Shown here piece by piece: positions 16,172 through 25,007 of a stretch of 64,000 nucleotides of DNA. This stretch comes from Hymenobacter sp. YIM 151500-1 (lineage in GTDB: Bacteria; Bacteroidota; Bacteroidia; Cytophagales; Hymenobacteraceae). Both the position numbers and the translations under genes were made by a program. Where the stretch lies: assembly GCF_025979885.1 (NCBI RefSeq), contig NZ_CP110139.1, positions 3,177,501 through 3,241,500 of the forward strand. Direction: 5' to 3'. Position 1 is the stretch's first letter, and the number at the start of each line of letters is the position of its first letter. The notes under the pieces are model-generated. The model ran no database searches. It had not been told where the DNA came from and saw only the letters and a list, made by a program, of their open reading frames with translations.

Positions 16172-17203
16172 GTGATACCCATTCAGAACCTGTATTACCT
16201 GCTGTGCTACGCCTGGAACCGGCTGCCGGAGCGCGACGAACTGCTGGCGACGGAAGCCGAGCCGTTTCACCGGCCGCTGGAGCTGCTGGCTCATGTGCTG
16301 CTGGTGGGCACGCGCCGGCTGCTGCGGCAGGGACTAGCCGTAGCCTACGCCGAGCGCACCGAGGAGCTGCCGGAGCTGCGGGGCCGGGTGCAGCTGGCGC
16401 CTAGCCTCGCGCGCAACCTGCTGCCCCAAGGCCGAGCCGTGTGCCGATTTGATGAGCTGGGTCCCGATACGCCTTTCAACCGCCTGCTGCTGGGCACGCT
16501 GCAGCAGCTGAGCCGCACGCGCAGCTTGCCTGCCCCGCTGCGGCAAGAGCTGCGGACGGTACAGCGGCGCTTCCCGGCCATGGTGGTGCCCGAGCCGCTT
16601 AGCAGTGCCACGCTCCGGGCGGTGCGTCGGCTGCGGCCCACGGGGCCGGCGAGTTTTCTGCTGAACGTGTGTGAGCTAATCTACGCCAGCGCCCTGCCTA
16701 CGCCCGATGCTGAGGGCCCGGCCCGCTTCCGCGACTTCCGCCGCGACGAAGCCCTGATGGCGCGGCTGTTTGAGCAGTTCGTGCGCAACTTCTACCGCCT
16801 GGAGCAGCGCCGGTTTCGGGTGCTGTCGGAAACCATCCGCTGGCAGGCCACGGCCGAGCAGGATGCCAGCCTGGACCTGCTGCCGGCCATGATAACCGAC
16901 ACTACTCTGGAAAGCCCGGCGCGCAAAATCATCCTCGACACGAAGTATTACACCGCCGCCCTGCGCCCCCGCTACAATCAGCAGAAGCTGCTGGCTCCTC
17001 ACCTCTACCAACTCTACGCCTACCTCCAAAACCAGCCCGCCGCGCCCGGCCAGCTTCTCGAAGGCATCCTGCTCTACCCCGCCGCCACCCACACCGCCGA
17101 CCTGCGCTACACCCTCGGCGGCCACCCCGTGCGCATCGTCACGCTGGACCTGAATCAGCCCTGGCAACAGATTGCCGCGGATTTGCTGGGGCTAGTGGCG
17201 TAG
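16172..17203 (+). CDS. mcrC: McrC-like nuclease subunit
   Basis: Cleavage subunit partnering McrB. The start is a GTG at 16172 giving MIPIQNLYYLLCYAWNRLPE, the usual McrC opening (I-x-NL-x-YL-L-x-Y-A); an upstream extension runs through repeat DNA. The middle contains ELPELRGRVQLAPSLARN and DTPFNRLLLGTL, both family hallmarks. Near the C-terminus, SLDLLPAMITDTTL ... KIILDTKYY supplies the PD-(D/E)xK pattern (Asp, then Asp-x-Lys). The protein is 343 residues, normal for McrC. The TAG stop is the first part of a GC-rich repeat that also ends the gene at 36,617. Confidence 0.87.
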   Translation: MIPIQNLYYLLCYAWNRLPERDELLATEAEPFHRPLELLAHVLLVGTRRLLRQGLAVAYAERTEELPELRGRVQLAPSLARNLLPQGRAVCRFDELGPDTPFNRLLLGTLQQLSRTRSLPAPLRQELRTVQRRFPAMVVPEPLSSATLRAVRRLRPTGPASFLLNVCELIYASALPTPDAEGPARFRDFRRDEALMARLFEQFVRNFYRLEQRRFRVLSETIRWQATAEQDASLDLLPAMITDTTLESPARKIILDTKYYTAALRPRYNQQKLLAPHLYQLYAYLQNQPAAPGQLLEGILLYPAATHTADLRYTLGGHPVRIVTLDLNQPWQQIAADLLGLVA

Positions 17204-17331
17204 GGGCGCGTCGCACGCGCCCGGCCGCCAGAACGGCTGCTGTAGCACTGGTGCGCTGCCAATGGCAGAGTGGAGCCGCTCACTTCATTCCAGACACCCA
17301 CAACCAACGGGCGCGTGCGACGCGCCCCTAC
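17200..17331. repeat. Element with 23-bp perfect inverted ends; supplies the mcrC stop
   Basis: The left end (GTAGGGGCGCGTCGCACG...) at 17200-17222 is the exact reverse complement of 17309-17331. Each end is partly palindromic (GGGCGCGT/ACGCGCCC). The same left end recurs at 36614-36636. The TAG of the left end is the mcrC stop codon. Downstream, 17,332-17,440 has no supported feature. Confidence 0.75.
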
Positions 17332-17440
17332 CATGCAGCCCCGCCCAACCGGGTGCGTCCTTCGGTTGCTTTTGGCGGATGTTCTGCCTAAACTTCCTCT
17401 CGGTTTCTCACCCTATTCCTCATCTTAAACTTCTACTTCC

Positions 17441-19093
17441 TTGAAAAGACGTGACTTTGTGGGCCTGACGGGCCTGGCGGCCGGGGCTCTGTGGCTGCCA
17501 TCGGTGCCCGGCTTTGGCGGTACCTCGGTGGAGGCGGCCCGCCTGCTGGAGCCTGGCCCGGACCCCGCCGTGAAAAAACGCCTGGCCGACGCGGCTCTGA
17601 ACGCGGCCAAAGCCGCCGGCGCTACCTACGCCGACGTGCGCATCGGGCGCTACCTGAACCAGAGCATTTTTACCCGCGAAAAGCAGGTGCAGAACATTGC
17701 CAACGGGGAAAGCTACGGCGCTGGTGTCCGCGTCATTGCTAACGGCACCTGGGGCTTCGCGGCTACGAATACCGTGACGGAAGCCGGCATGGCCAAAGCG
17801 GCCCAGCTGGCCGTGCAGATTGCCAAAGCCAACTCCAAAGTGCAGAAAGAGCCCGTGAAGCTGGCCGCGCAGAAAGGCTTTGGTGAGGTGCAGTGGAAAA
17901 CGCCGATTCAGCAGAACTCGTTTGAGGTGCCCATCAAGGACAAGGTAGACCTGCTGCTGGCCGCCAATGCCAAGGCCCTCGACAATGGCGCTTCGTTCGT
18001 CAATTCGGCCTTGTTCCAGGTGAATGAGCAGAAGTATTTCGCCTCCACCGACGGCTCTTACATCGACCAGGACGTGCACCGCATCTGGCCGACGTTCGGC
18101 GTAACGGCCATCGACCGGGCCTCGGGTAAGTTCCGCAGCCGGGAGGCGCTCAGCTCGCCCATGGGCATGGGCTACGAGTACATGGTGCCCAAAGCCCAGG
18201 ACAAGATTGCTGGTCCCGCTGGCACCGGCCTGGTGGGCTACAAGTACTCCTACGACATGCTGGAAGACGCCGCCCTGGCCGCCAAGCAGGCCAAAGAAAA
18301 GCTCACGGCCAAGTCGGTAACCGCCGGCAAGTACGACTTGGTGCTCGACCCGAATCACCTCGGGCTGACCATCCACGAGTCGGTGGGGCACCCGCTGGAA
18401 CTGGACCGTGTACTGGGCTACGAGGCTAACTACGCTGGTACCTCCTTCGCCACCCTCGACTGGAAAGCCAAGGGCCAGCCTTACGGCTCCAAGCTTGTGA
18501 ATATTGTAGCCGACAAGCTGCAACCGGGTTCGTTGGGCGCCGTGGGCTTCGATGATGAGGGCGTGAAGACCAAGGAGTGGAACCTGATTCAGGAAGGTAA
18601 GCTGGTGAACTACCAGAAAATCCGCGACCAAGCCCACATCATGAACCAGCCCGAATCGGACGGCTGCTGCTACGCCGACTCCTGGAGCAGCGTGCAGTTT
18701 CAGCGCATGCCCAACGTGAGCCTTAAGCCCGGCACCGAGAAGCTGAGCGTAGACCAGATGATATCGGCCGTAGATAAAGGCATCTACATTGCCGGCCGCG
18801 GCTCCTTCTCCATCGACCAGCAGCGCTACAACTCCCAGTTCGGCGGCACGGTGTTCTACGCCATCGACAAGGGCAAGATTTCGGGCATGCTGGAAGACGT
18901 GGCCTACCAGACCAACACAATCGAGTTCTGGAACTCCTGCGCCGCCATCTGCGACCAGTCCGACTACCGCCTGTTCGGCTCCTTCTTCGACGGCAAAGGC
19001 CAGCCCTCCCAGGTATCGGCCGTGAGCCACGGCTCCAGCACCACGCGCTTCAACGCCGTGAACGTCATCAACACCGCCCGTAAGATTGGGTAA
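17441..19093 (+). CDS. tldD: TldD-type metalloprotease, copy 1
   Basis: Member of the TldD/PmbA peptidase family, which act as TldD-TldE pairs on peptides and modified proteins. The start is a TTG at 17441 (KRRDFVGLTGLAAGALWLP follows); the paralogue at 21045 has the same N-terminus with ATG, which supports this start. The KRRDF plus hydrophobic run is a twin-arginine-type signal, so this is an exported TldD. The zinc motif is HESVGHPLELD with His312, Glu313 and His317. The C-terminal half (YIAGRGSFSIDQQRYNSQFG, MLEDVAYQTNTIEFWNSC) is family-typical. It is followed by a four-helix-bundle gene and the TldE partner. Confidence 0.88.
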   Translation: MKRRDFVGLTGLAAGALWLPSVPGFGGTSVEAARLLEPGPDPAVKKRLADAALNAAKAAGATYADVRIGRYLNQSIFTREKQVQNIANGESYGAGVRVIANGTWGFAATNTVTEAGMAKAAQLAVQIAKANSKVQKEPVKLAAQKGFGEVQWKTPIQQNSFEVPIKDKVDLLLAANAKALDNGASFVNSALFQVNEQKYFASTDGSYIDQDVHRIWPTFGVTAIDRASGKFRSREALSSPMGMGYEYMVPKAQDKIAGPAGTGLVGYKYSYDMLEDAALAAKQAKEKLTAKSVTAGKYDLVLDPNHLGLTIHESVGHPLELDRVLGYEANYAGTSFATLDWKAKGQPYGSKLVNIVADKLQPGSLGAVGFDDEGVKTKEWNLIQEGKLVNYQKIRDQAHIMNQPESDGCCYADSWSSVQFQRMPNVSLKPGTEKLSVDQMISAVDKGIYIAGRGSFSIDQQRYNSQFGGTVFYAIDKGKISGMLEDVAYQTNTIEFWNSCAAICDQSDYRLFGSFFDGKGQPSQVSAVSHGSSTTRFNAVNVINTARKIG

Positions 19094-19155
19094 TTTTTAA
19101 TGTGAGAAATGTGCAGAATGTGGCAAATGTGCTCTGAGTTTAACGCTGCTTCCTA

Positions 19156-19526
19156 ATGCTTCAGCCACAGCTGTCTGACAATCCGGTTACGCGGCTCTCA
19201 TTTGAGCTGTCGTTGCAGGTGATGGAGTTTGTAGAGGAAATGGAACGGGCTCGGCGCTTTGTGCTGGCGCAACAGGTGCTACGCAGCGCTACTTCGGTGG
19301 GGGCCAGCATCCGCGAATCCCAGCACGCCGAAAGTCGGGCTGACTTCATCCACAAGTGCAAAGTGGCGGCTAAAGAGGCAGAAGAAACGGAGTACTGGCT
19401 TCTCCTCTGCCAACATGCTCCTTCCTATCCAACGCCATCTGCTGCTGTGTTCGACACCTTACAGCAAGTGCGGTGCGCCTCCTCCTAGCCCGCATTATCA
19501 TCAGCAGCAAAGCCAATGGTGCCTAA
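19156..19526 (+). pseudogene. Four-helix-bundle (23S-intervening-type) protein, frameshifted
   Basis: The intact frame runs 19156-19488 and shows the family: LSFELSLQVMEFVEEME, a QQVLRSATSVGASIRESQHA helix, ADFIHKCKVAAKEAEETEYWLLL. Such small proteins occur widely on Bacteroidota chromosomes and in spirochaete 23S rRNA inserts. The expected end (VRLLLARIIISSKANGA) is present but in another frame. The shift coincides with a 5-base tandem duplication, GTGCG at 19468-19472 repeated at 19473-19477; removing one copy restores one frame to the TAA at 19524-19526. It sits in the spacer between tldD and tldE copy 1, where inverted-repeat arms flank it. Confidence 0.8.
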
Positions 19527-19612
19527 GACACCTCATCCCTGCTGCCAGCCAACACATCCACCACATTTCTCACATTCTTCACATTCCCTCCACATTCCGC
19601 ATAGTAAAACAT

Positions 19613-20947
19613 ATGGCAATACTTACCCAAGACGAAGCGCAGACCATCCTCAAAAAGGTGCTCAGCTTCAGCACGGCCGACGAGTGCGAGGCCACGCTTA
19701 CCGGCGAAACGGGCGGCAACGTGCGCTCAGCGCGCAACGCCATCAGCACCAGCGGCGCTGTCGATAACGTGAGCCTCGTAGTGGAGTCGCGGTTTGGCAA
19801 ACGCTCGGGCATTGCGACCTGCAACGAGTTTGATGACGCCACCTTGCGGCGCTGCGTGCAGCGGGCCGAGGAAATTGCCCGCCTCGCCCCGGAAAGCCCC
19901 GAGTACATGCCCCTGCTCGGGCCCCAGCAGTACGTGGCCTCGCCCAAGGCGTTTGCCCAAAGCACCGCCGCCATCACGCCCGACTACCGCGCCCAGCAAA
20001 TCGGGGCCAGTATGAAGGTGTGCGACGAGCGGAAGCTGTCGTCGGCGGCCTTCCTGAACGACTCGGCCGGGTTTGTGGCCAAGCGCAACTCTAAGGGCCT
20101 CGAAGCCTATCAGCAGCTCACCAACCTGGAGTTCAGCATCACGGTGCGCACCCCGGACGGCACCGGCTCGGGCTACGCCACCGCCGACTACAACGACGCC
20201 AGCCAGTTCGACGCCGCCCGCCTCACCCGCATTGCGGCTGATAAAGCGGCCGGCTCGCGCAACGCCAAAGCCCTGGAGCCGGGCAAGTACACGGTGATTC
20301 TGGAGCCGGCCGCTCTGGTAGCCAATACCGACGCTTCGCTGCTGGCCGCGCTGATGGGCGCCTTGGATGCCCGCTCCGCCGACGAAGGCCGCTCTTTCCT
20401 GAGCAAAAAGGGGGGCGGCAACCGCAAAGGTGAGAAGCTATTTGATGAGCGCGTGACCATCTACTCCGACCCCACTCACCCCGACATTGCCGACCTCACG
20501 TTTTCGGGCGACGGGCGGCCCTTGCAGAAGATGACCTGGATTGAGAAGGGCGTAGTGAAAAACCTCTACACCTCGCGCTTCTGGGCCCAGAAAGCCGGCA
20601 TCCCGGACATTCCCCGCCCCGGCGGCTGGATTATGGAAGGCGGTACCCAGAGCGTGCAAGACCTTATCAAAGGCACCCAGCGCGGTATTCTGGTTACGCG
20701 CCTGTGGTACATCCGCCCCGTCGACCCCCAAACCCTGCTCTATACCGGCCTCACCCGCGACGGAACCTTCTTCATCGAAAACGGCAAAATCAAGCACCCG
20801 GTGAAGAACTTCCGCTTTAACGAGTCGCCCATCATCATGCTCAACAACCTGGAAGCCATTGGCAAGCCTGTACGCGTCGGTGGCAACCTGGTGCCCCCGC
20901 TGAAGATTCGGGACTTCACGTTTACCAGCCTCTCGGATGCGGTATAG
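19613..20947 (+). CDS. TldE/PmbA-type partner subunit, copy 1
   Basis: 445 residues from [20 protein letters not shown] at 19613; this start is shared with copy 2 at 22886. It belongs to the TldD/PmbA superfamily but lacks the HExxxH zinc motif, as TldE (PmbA) does, so it is the non-catalytic or supporting half of the heterodimer. Typical stretches are [62 protein letters not shown] and [20 protein letters not shown]. There is no export signal although its TldD partner has a Tat-like one, which is odd for a complex and suggests either co-export or a cytoplasmic pair with an unprocessed N-terminus. Confidence 0.83.
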   Translation: MAILTQDEAQTILKKVLSFSTADECEATLTGETGGNVRSARNAISTSGAVDNVSLVVESRFGKRSGIATCNEFDDATLRRCVQRAEEIARLAPESPEYMPLLGPQQYVASPKAFAQSTAAITPDYRAQQIGASMKVCDERKLSSAAFLNDSAGFVAKRNSKGLEAYQQLTNLEFSITVRTPDGTGSGYATADYNDASQFDAARLTRIAADKAAGSRNAKALEPGKYTVILEPAALVANTDASLLAALMGALDARSADEGRSFLSKKGGGNRKGEKLFDERVTIYSDPTHPDIADLTFSGDGRPLQKMTWIEKGVVKNLYTSRFWAQKAGIPDIPRPGGWIMEGGTQSVQDLIKGTQRGILVTRLWYIRPVDPQTLLYTGLTRDGTFFIENGKIKHPVKNFRFNESPIIMLNNLEAIGKPVRVGGNLVPPLKIRDFTFTSLSDAV

Positions 20948-21044
20948 CAAGCAGCGCGAAGCACGAGCTTCGCGCTGCTTTTTACTGTGCCGATAGGCCC
21001 TCAAATAATCAGTGAAATCAAAAAAATCTGCACAATCTGTGATT

Positions 21045-22697
21045 ATGAAAAGACGTGACTTTGTGGGCCTGACGGGCCTGGCGGCCGGGGCCCTATGGCT
21101 GCCGCCTCTACCGAGCTTCGGCGGCACCGAGGTGGACCCGCTGCGCCTGCTGGAGCCGGGCATTGATACGGCAGCCAAGAAACGCCTGGCCGACGCGGCT
21201 CTGAACGCGGCCAAAGCTGCCGGCGCCACCTACGCCGACGTGCGCATCGGGCGCTACCTGAATCAGGGCGTGTTCACCCGCGAAAAGCAGGTGCAGAACA
21301 TCCTCAGCACCGAAAGCCAGGGAGCCGGCATCCGCGTCATTGCCAACGGCACTTGGGGCTTCGCGGCCACCAACCAGGTGACGGAAGCCGGCATGGCTAA
21401 GGCGGCCCAACTGGCCGTGCAAATTGCCAAGGCCAACTCCAAAGTGCAGAAGGAGCCCGTAAAGCTGGCCCCGCAGAAAGGCTACGGCGAGGTTAGCTGG
21501 AAGGCGCCCATCAAGCAAAACGCCTTCGAGGTGCCCATCAAAGACAAGGTAGACCTGCTGCTGGCGGCCAACGCCAAGGCCATGGACAACGGGGCCTCCT
21601 TCGTCAACTCGGTGCTGTTTCAGGTGAACGAGCAGAAGTATTTCGCCTCCACCGACGGCTCCTACATCGACCAGGACATCCACCGCATCTTCCCCACCTT
21701 CGGCGTGACGGTGGTAGACCGCGCTTCGGGCAAGTTCCGCAGCCGCTCGGCCCTTAGCTCGCCCATGGGCTTGGGCTACGAGTACCTCACGCCCAAGGCC
21801 GAAGACAAAGTAGCCGGCCCCCAGGGCTCCGACGTGGTAGGCTATAAATACTCCTACGACATGCTGGAAGATGCCGCCCGCGCCGCCAAACAGGCCAAGG
21901 AAAAGCTGACCTGCAAGAGCGTGGTGCCCGGCAAGTACGACCTGGTACTGGACCCTCACCACCTGGGCCTGACGATTCACGAAAGCGTAGGGCACCCGCT
22001 GGAGCTGGACCGCGTGCTGGGCTACGAAGCCAACTACGCCGGCACCTCCTTCGCCACATTGGAATGGAAGGCCAAAGGCCAGCCCTACGGCTCCAAGCTC
22101 GTCAATATTGTGGCTGATAAGCTCCAGCCCGGCTCTTTGGGTGCCGTGGGCTATGATGATGAAGGCGTGAAGACCAAAGAGTGGAACCTGATTCAGGAAG
22201 GTAAGCTGGTGGACTACCAGAAAATCCGCGACCAGGCTCACATTGTGGGGCAGAAGGAGTCGGATGGGTGTTGCTACTCCCAGTCGTGGGCCGATGTGCA
22301 GTTCCAGCGCATGCCCAACGTGAGCCTGCGGCCCGGCACGGCTAAGCTGTCGGTGGACGACATGGTGAAGAACGTGGACAAGGGCATCTACATTGCCGGC
22401 AATGGCTCGTTCTCCATCGACCAGCAGCGCTACAACTCCCAGTTCGGCGGGCAGGTGTTCTACGCCATTGAGAAAGGCAAAATCACGGGCATGCTGGAAG
22501 ACGTGGCCTACCAGACTAACACGATAGAGTTCTGGAACTCCTGCGCCGCCGTCTGCGACCAATCGGACTACCGATTCGCGGGCTTCTTCAACGATGGCAA
22601 AGGCCAGCCCAGCCAAAGCTCCGCCGTGAGCCACGGCTCCAGCACCACGCGCTTCAACGCCGTGAACGTCATCAACACCGCCCGTAAGATTGGCTAA
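21045..22697 (+). CDS. tldD: TldD-type metalloprotease, copy 2
   Basis: Tandem paralogue of the gene at 17441, nearly identical over long blocks (MKRRDFVGLTGLAAGALWLP, AAKAAGATYADVRIGRYLNQ, the zinc motif HESVGHPLELD at 312-322, YQTNTIEFWNSCAA). The ATG at 21045 is preferred over an upstream in-frame GTG at 21012 because it aligns with copy 1. Differences cluster near residues 25-45 and 220-300 (FPTFGVTVVDRASGKFRSRS, KAEDKVAGPQGSDVVG). The gene follows the copy-1 TldE by 97 bases. The duplication may separate two substrates; this is inference. Confidence 0.88.
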   Translation: MKRRDFVGLTGLAAGALWLPPLPSFGGTEVDPLRLLEPGIDTAAKKRLADAALNAAKAAGATYADVRIGRYLNQGVFTREKQVQNILSTESQGAGIRVIANGTWGFAATNQVTEAGMAKAAQLAVQIAKANSKVQKEPVKLAPQKGYGEVSWKAPIKQNAFEVPIKDKVDLLLAANAKAMDNGASFVNSVLFQVNEQKYFASTDGSYIDQDIHRIFPTFGVTVVDRASGKFRSRSALSSPMGLGYEYLTPKAEDKVAGPQGSDVVGYKYSYDMLEDAARAAKQAKEKLTCKSVVPGKYDLVLDPHHLGLTIHESVGHPLELDRVLGYEANYAGTSFATLEWKAKGQPYGSKLVNIVADKLQPGSLGAVGYDDEGVKTKEWNLIQEGKLVDYQKIRDQAHIVGQKESDGCCYSQSWADVQFQRMPNVSLRPGTAKLSVDDMVKNVDKGIYIAGNGSFSIDQQRYNSQFGGQVFYAIEKGKITGMLEDVAYQTNTIEFWNSCAAVCDQSDYRFAGFFNDGKGQPSQSSAVSHGSSTTRFNAVNVINTARKIG

Positions 22698-22710
22698 CTT
22701 CCACCGCGGA

Positions 22711-22860
22711 CCTCACCCCCTAGCCCCCTCTTCAAAAGAGGGGGGAACTAGTAACCCCACCCCAACCCCTCCCCAAAAGGGAGGGGCTATAGTTCTAACT
22801 TTTTAGTCCAGAGCTAAAAACTAGTCCCCCCTCTTTTGGAGAGGGGGCTAGGGGGTGAGG
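22711..22860. repeat. CCTCACCCCCTAG-type palindromic element
   Basis: Begins CCTCACCCCCTAGCCCCCTC and ends with the inverse complement at 22860. The interior also has CCCCACCCCAACCCCTCCCC and an AGGGGCTATAGTTCTA word. A close relative lies at 59189-59413. It fills the spacer between tldD copy 2 and its partner, in the place where copy 1 holds the four-helix-bundle gene. Confidence 0.85.
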
Positions 22861-22885
22861 TCCCCACATTCTGCACATTAGATAT

Positions 22886-24211
22886 ATGGCAATACTTACC
22901 CAAGACGAAGCCCAGACCATCCTCAAAAAGGTGCTCAGCTTCAGTAAGGCCGATGAGTGCCAGGCCAGCTTGCAGGGCCGCGTTACCGGCAACATCCGCT
23001 ACGCCCGCAACACGGTAAACACGGCCGGCTCCACCGACAATGTGTCGCTGGCGGTGGAGTCGCGGTTTGGCAAACGCTCGGGCGTGGCCACCTGTAACCA
23101 GTTCGACGATGCCACCTTGCGCAACTGCGTGCAGCGGGCCGAGGAAATTGCCCGCCTTGCCCCGGAAGACCCCGAGTACATGCCCCTGCTCGGGCCCCAG
23201 CAGTACCTGACGCCCAACTCCTTCTCGGCGCGCACGGCCGCCATTACCCCCGACTTCCGCGCCCAGGTGGCCCAGGACAGCATTGCCCTCAGCTCGGGTA
23301 AGCAGCTTACCGCCGCCGGCTACCTCGAAGACGGCTCCACCTTCCAGGCCCTGCGCAACAGCAAGGGGCTAGAAGCCTACCAGCAGGGCACCAACGTGGA
23401 CTTCTCCGTGACGGTGCGCACGCCCGACGGCACCGGCTCGGGCTACGCCGTGGCCGACTTCACCGACGCCAGCCAGTTCGACGCCCGCAAGCTGACGCAG
23501 ATTGCCGTGGACAAAGCCGCCGGCTCGCGCAACGCCAAAGCCCTGGAGCCGGGCAAGTACACCGTCATCCTGGAGCCGGCCGCGCTGGTGTCGGACGAGG
23601 GGCTGCTGAACAATTTGGTGTACAACTTCGGGGCGCGGGAAGCCGACGAGGGCCGCTCGTTTTTGAGCAAGAAGGGTGGCGGCAACCGCAAAGGCGAAAA
23701 GCTGTTCGACTCGCGCATCAGCATCTACTCCGACCCGCTCAACGCCCAGGCGCCCGGCTCCGTGTTCGACGGAGAAGGCCTGCCCGTAAAGCGCATCAAC
23801 TGGGTGGAGAAAGGCGTGGTGAAGAACCTCTACTACAGCCGCTACTGGGCCGAGAAAACCGGCCAGCAGCCCACGGCCTTCTCCGGCAACTTCATCATGG
23901 AAGGCGGCACCCAGAGCGTGCAGGACCTCATCAAGAGCACCGCCAAAGGCATCCTGGTCACGCGCCTGTGGTACATCCGCGACGTCGACCCGCAGACGCT
24001 GCTGTTCACCGGCCTCACCCGCGACGGCACCTTCTTCATCGAGAACGGCAAAATCAAGTTTCCCATCAAGAACTTTCGCTTCAACGAAAGCCCGGTCATC
24101 ATGCTCAACAACATCGAGGCCATCGGCCGCCCCCAGCGCCTGGGCGGCAACCTGGTGCCCCCGCTAAAAATCCGGGACTTCACGTTTACGAGTTTGTCGG
24201 ACGCAGTGTAG
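22886..24211 (+). CDS. TldE/PmbA-type partner subunit, copy 2
   Basis: 441-residue paralogue of the gene at 19613, same start ([20 protein letters not shown]) and same blocks ([79 protein letters not shown]). No zinc motif. The most divergent part is around residues 120-160 and 245-300 ([15 protein letters not shown] against LAALMGALDARSADEG), so the two pairs probably differ in substrate surface. A strong hairpin follows. Confidence 0.83.
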   Translation: MAILTQDEAQTILKKVLSFSKADECQASLQGRVTGNIRYARNTVNTAGSTDNVSLAVESRFGKRSGVATCNQFDDATLRNCVQRAEEIARLAPEDPEYMPLLGPQQYLTPNSFSARTAAITPDFRAQVAQDSIALSSGKQLTAAGYLEDGSTFQALRNSKGLEAYQQGTNVDFSVTVRTPDGTGSGYAVADFTDASQFDARKLTQIAVDKAAGSRNAKALEPGKYTVILEPAALVSDEGLLNNLVYNFGAREADEGRSFLSKKGGGNRKGEKLFDSRISIYSDPLNAQAPGSVFDGEGLPVKRINWVEKGVVKNLYYSRYWAEKTGQQPTAFSGNFIMEGGTQSVQDLIKSTAKGILVTRLWYIRDVDPQTLLFTGLTRDGTFFIENGKIKFPIKNFRFNESPVIMLNNIEAIGRPQRLGGNLVPPLKIRDFTFTSLSDAV

Positions 24212-24230
24212 ATTCTGCTACAGTTGGTCA

Positions 24231-24286
24231 ATAAATTGCAGCCTATGCCTTTGCTCTTCTGAGCGGACATAGGCTGCAATTTATTT
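24231..24286. terminator. Terminator-like hairpin after the tld cluster
   Basis: Perfect 17-bp inverted repeat ATAAATTGCAGCCTATG / CATAGGCTGCAATTTAT with a 20-base loop; T-rich on the outgoing side. It closes the tldD-tldE duplication. Confidence 0.65.
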
Positions 24287-24304
24287 GAGCCCACAAGTAA
24301 TAGT

Positions 24305-24991
24305 ATGAAGCACCTCTTGTTACTCTCGGCCTTTTTGCTGTTCACTTTTTACTGTGCCGCGCAATCATCTAGTAGTCCGCTTGACAGCACCACTTGGCAA
24401 GATACTGGGCCCAAAACGCCTCACGGACTAGCGGTAGCTACAACCACCGATGGCAAAACCATCCGGACCTACTTCCCGGTGGATTGCATTGGTTTCGAAG
24501 AAAAAATATCATACTTCAGCCGCAATCCGGAAGTAAGACCGTTTCCGCGCATCCAGTATGTAGATGTAAAGAAAATAGCTTCCGCCACTATTCGGGGGCA
24601 TCGGTTAGAAAACATGGCAGCCGCAGGTTGTCCTGAAGTGCTAGCTCTCCGTCTGATAAATGGACCTGTGGAGCTGTTTGCCTTCAGCGGCTCGGTAGGC
24701 GAAAAGGTGCCACTAATTTTTGCAGTAGTAAGCCCGGCCTTGGCCATGCCTACTCTACTGGCTCAATTGAGCGGCAGCGCTATTGAGCGCAATCGGTGGT
24801 TTGTCCGCCGCAATGGACAACTTCTAGCTCTCACTCATAGCAATTTTCGCAAGACGATGAGCGAGTACACCGCAGACTGTTTGGCCATTAGTACACAGAT
24901 TAAGCAGGGCGCTGAAGGGTTCCATTATAAAGACATCCCACAAATTGTCAACCTGTACAACCAGTTTTTGCAGGAATCCGCTAATAAGTAA
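24305..24991 (+). CDS. Secreted protein of unknown function
   Basis: 228 residues with a clear signal peptide (MKHLLLLSAFLLFTFYCAAQ). The mature part shows no family I recognise: YFPVDCIGFEEKISYFSRNP, RIQYVDVKKIASATIRGHRL, FAFSGSVGEKVPLIFAVVSP, RWFVRRNGQLLALTHSNF, and a C-terminal helix-rich segment IPQIVNLYNQFLQES. Similar lengths and the 'RNG..' strand occur in uncharacterised Bacteroidota lineage proteins. It is converging on the beta-barrel gene at 25008. GC is somewhat lower than its neighbours. Confidence 0.6.
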   Translation: MKHLLLLSAFLLFTFYCAAQSSSSPLDSTTWQDTGPKTPHGLAVATTTDGKTIRTYFPVDCIGFEEKISYFSRNPEVRPFPRIQYVDVKKIASATIRGHRLENMAAAGCPEVLALRLINGPVELFAFSGSVGEKVPLIFAVVSPALAMPTLLAQLSGSAIERNRWFVRRNGQLLALTHSNFRKTMSEYTADCLAISTQIKQGAEGFHYKDIPQIVNLYNQFLQESANK

Positions 24992-25007
24992 GTAGACCCT
25001 GTTATTT

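Noticed and set aside
17420..19030. Long minus-strand frame opposite tldD copy 1
   Set aside because: Shadow of a GC-rich coding sequence; the same artefact appears opposite copy 2 (21108-22634).
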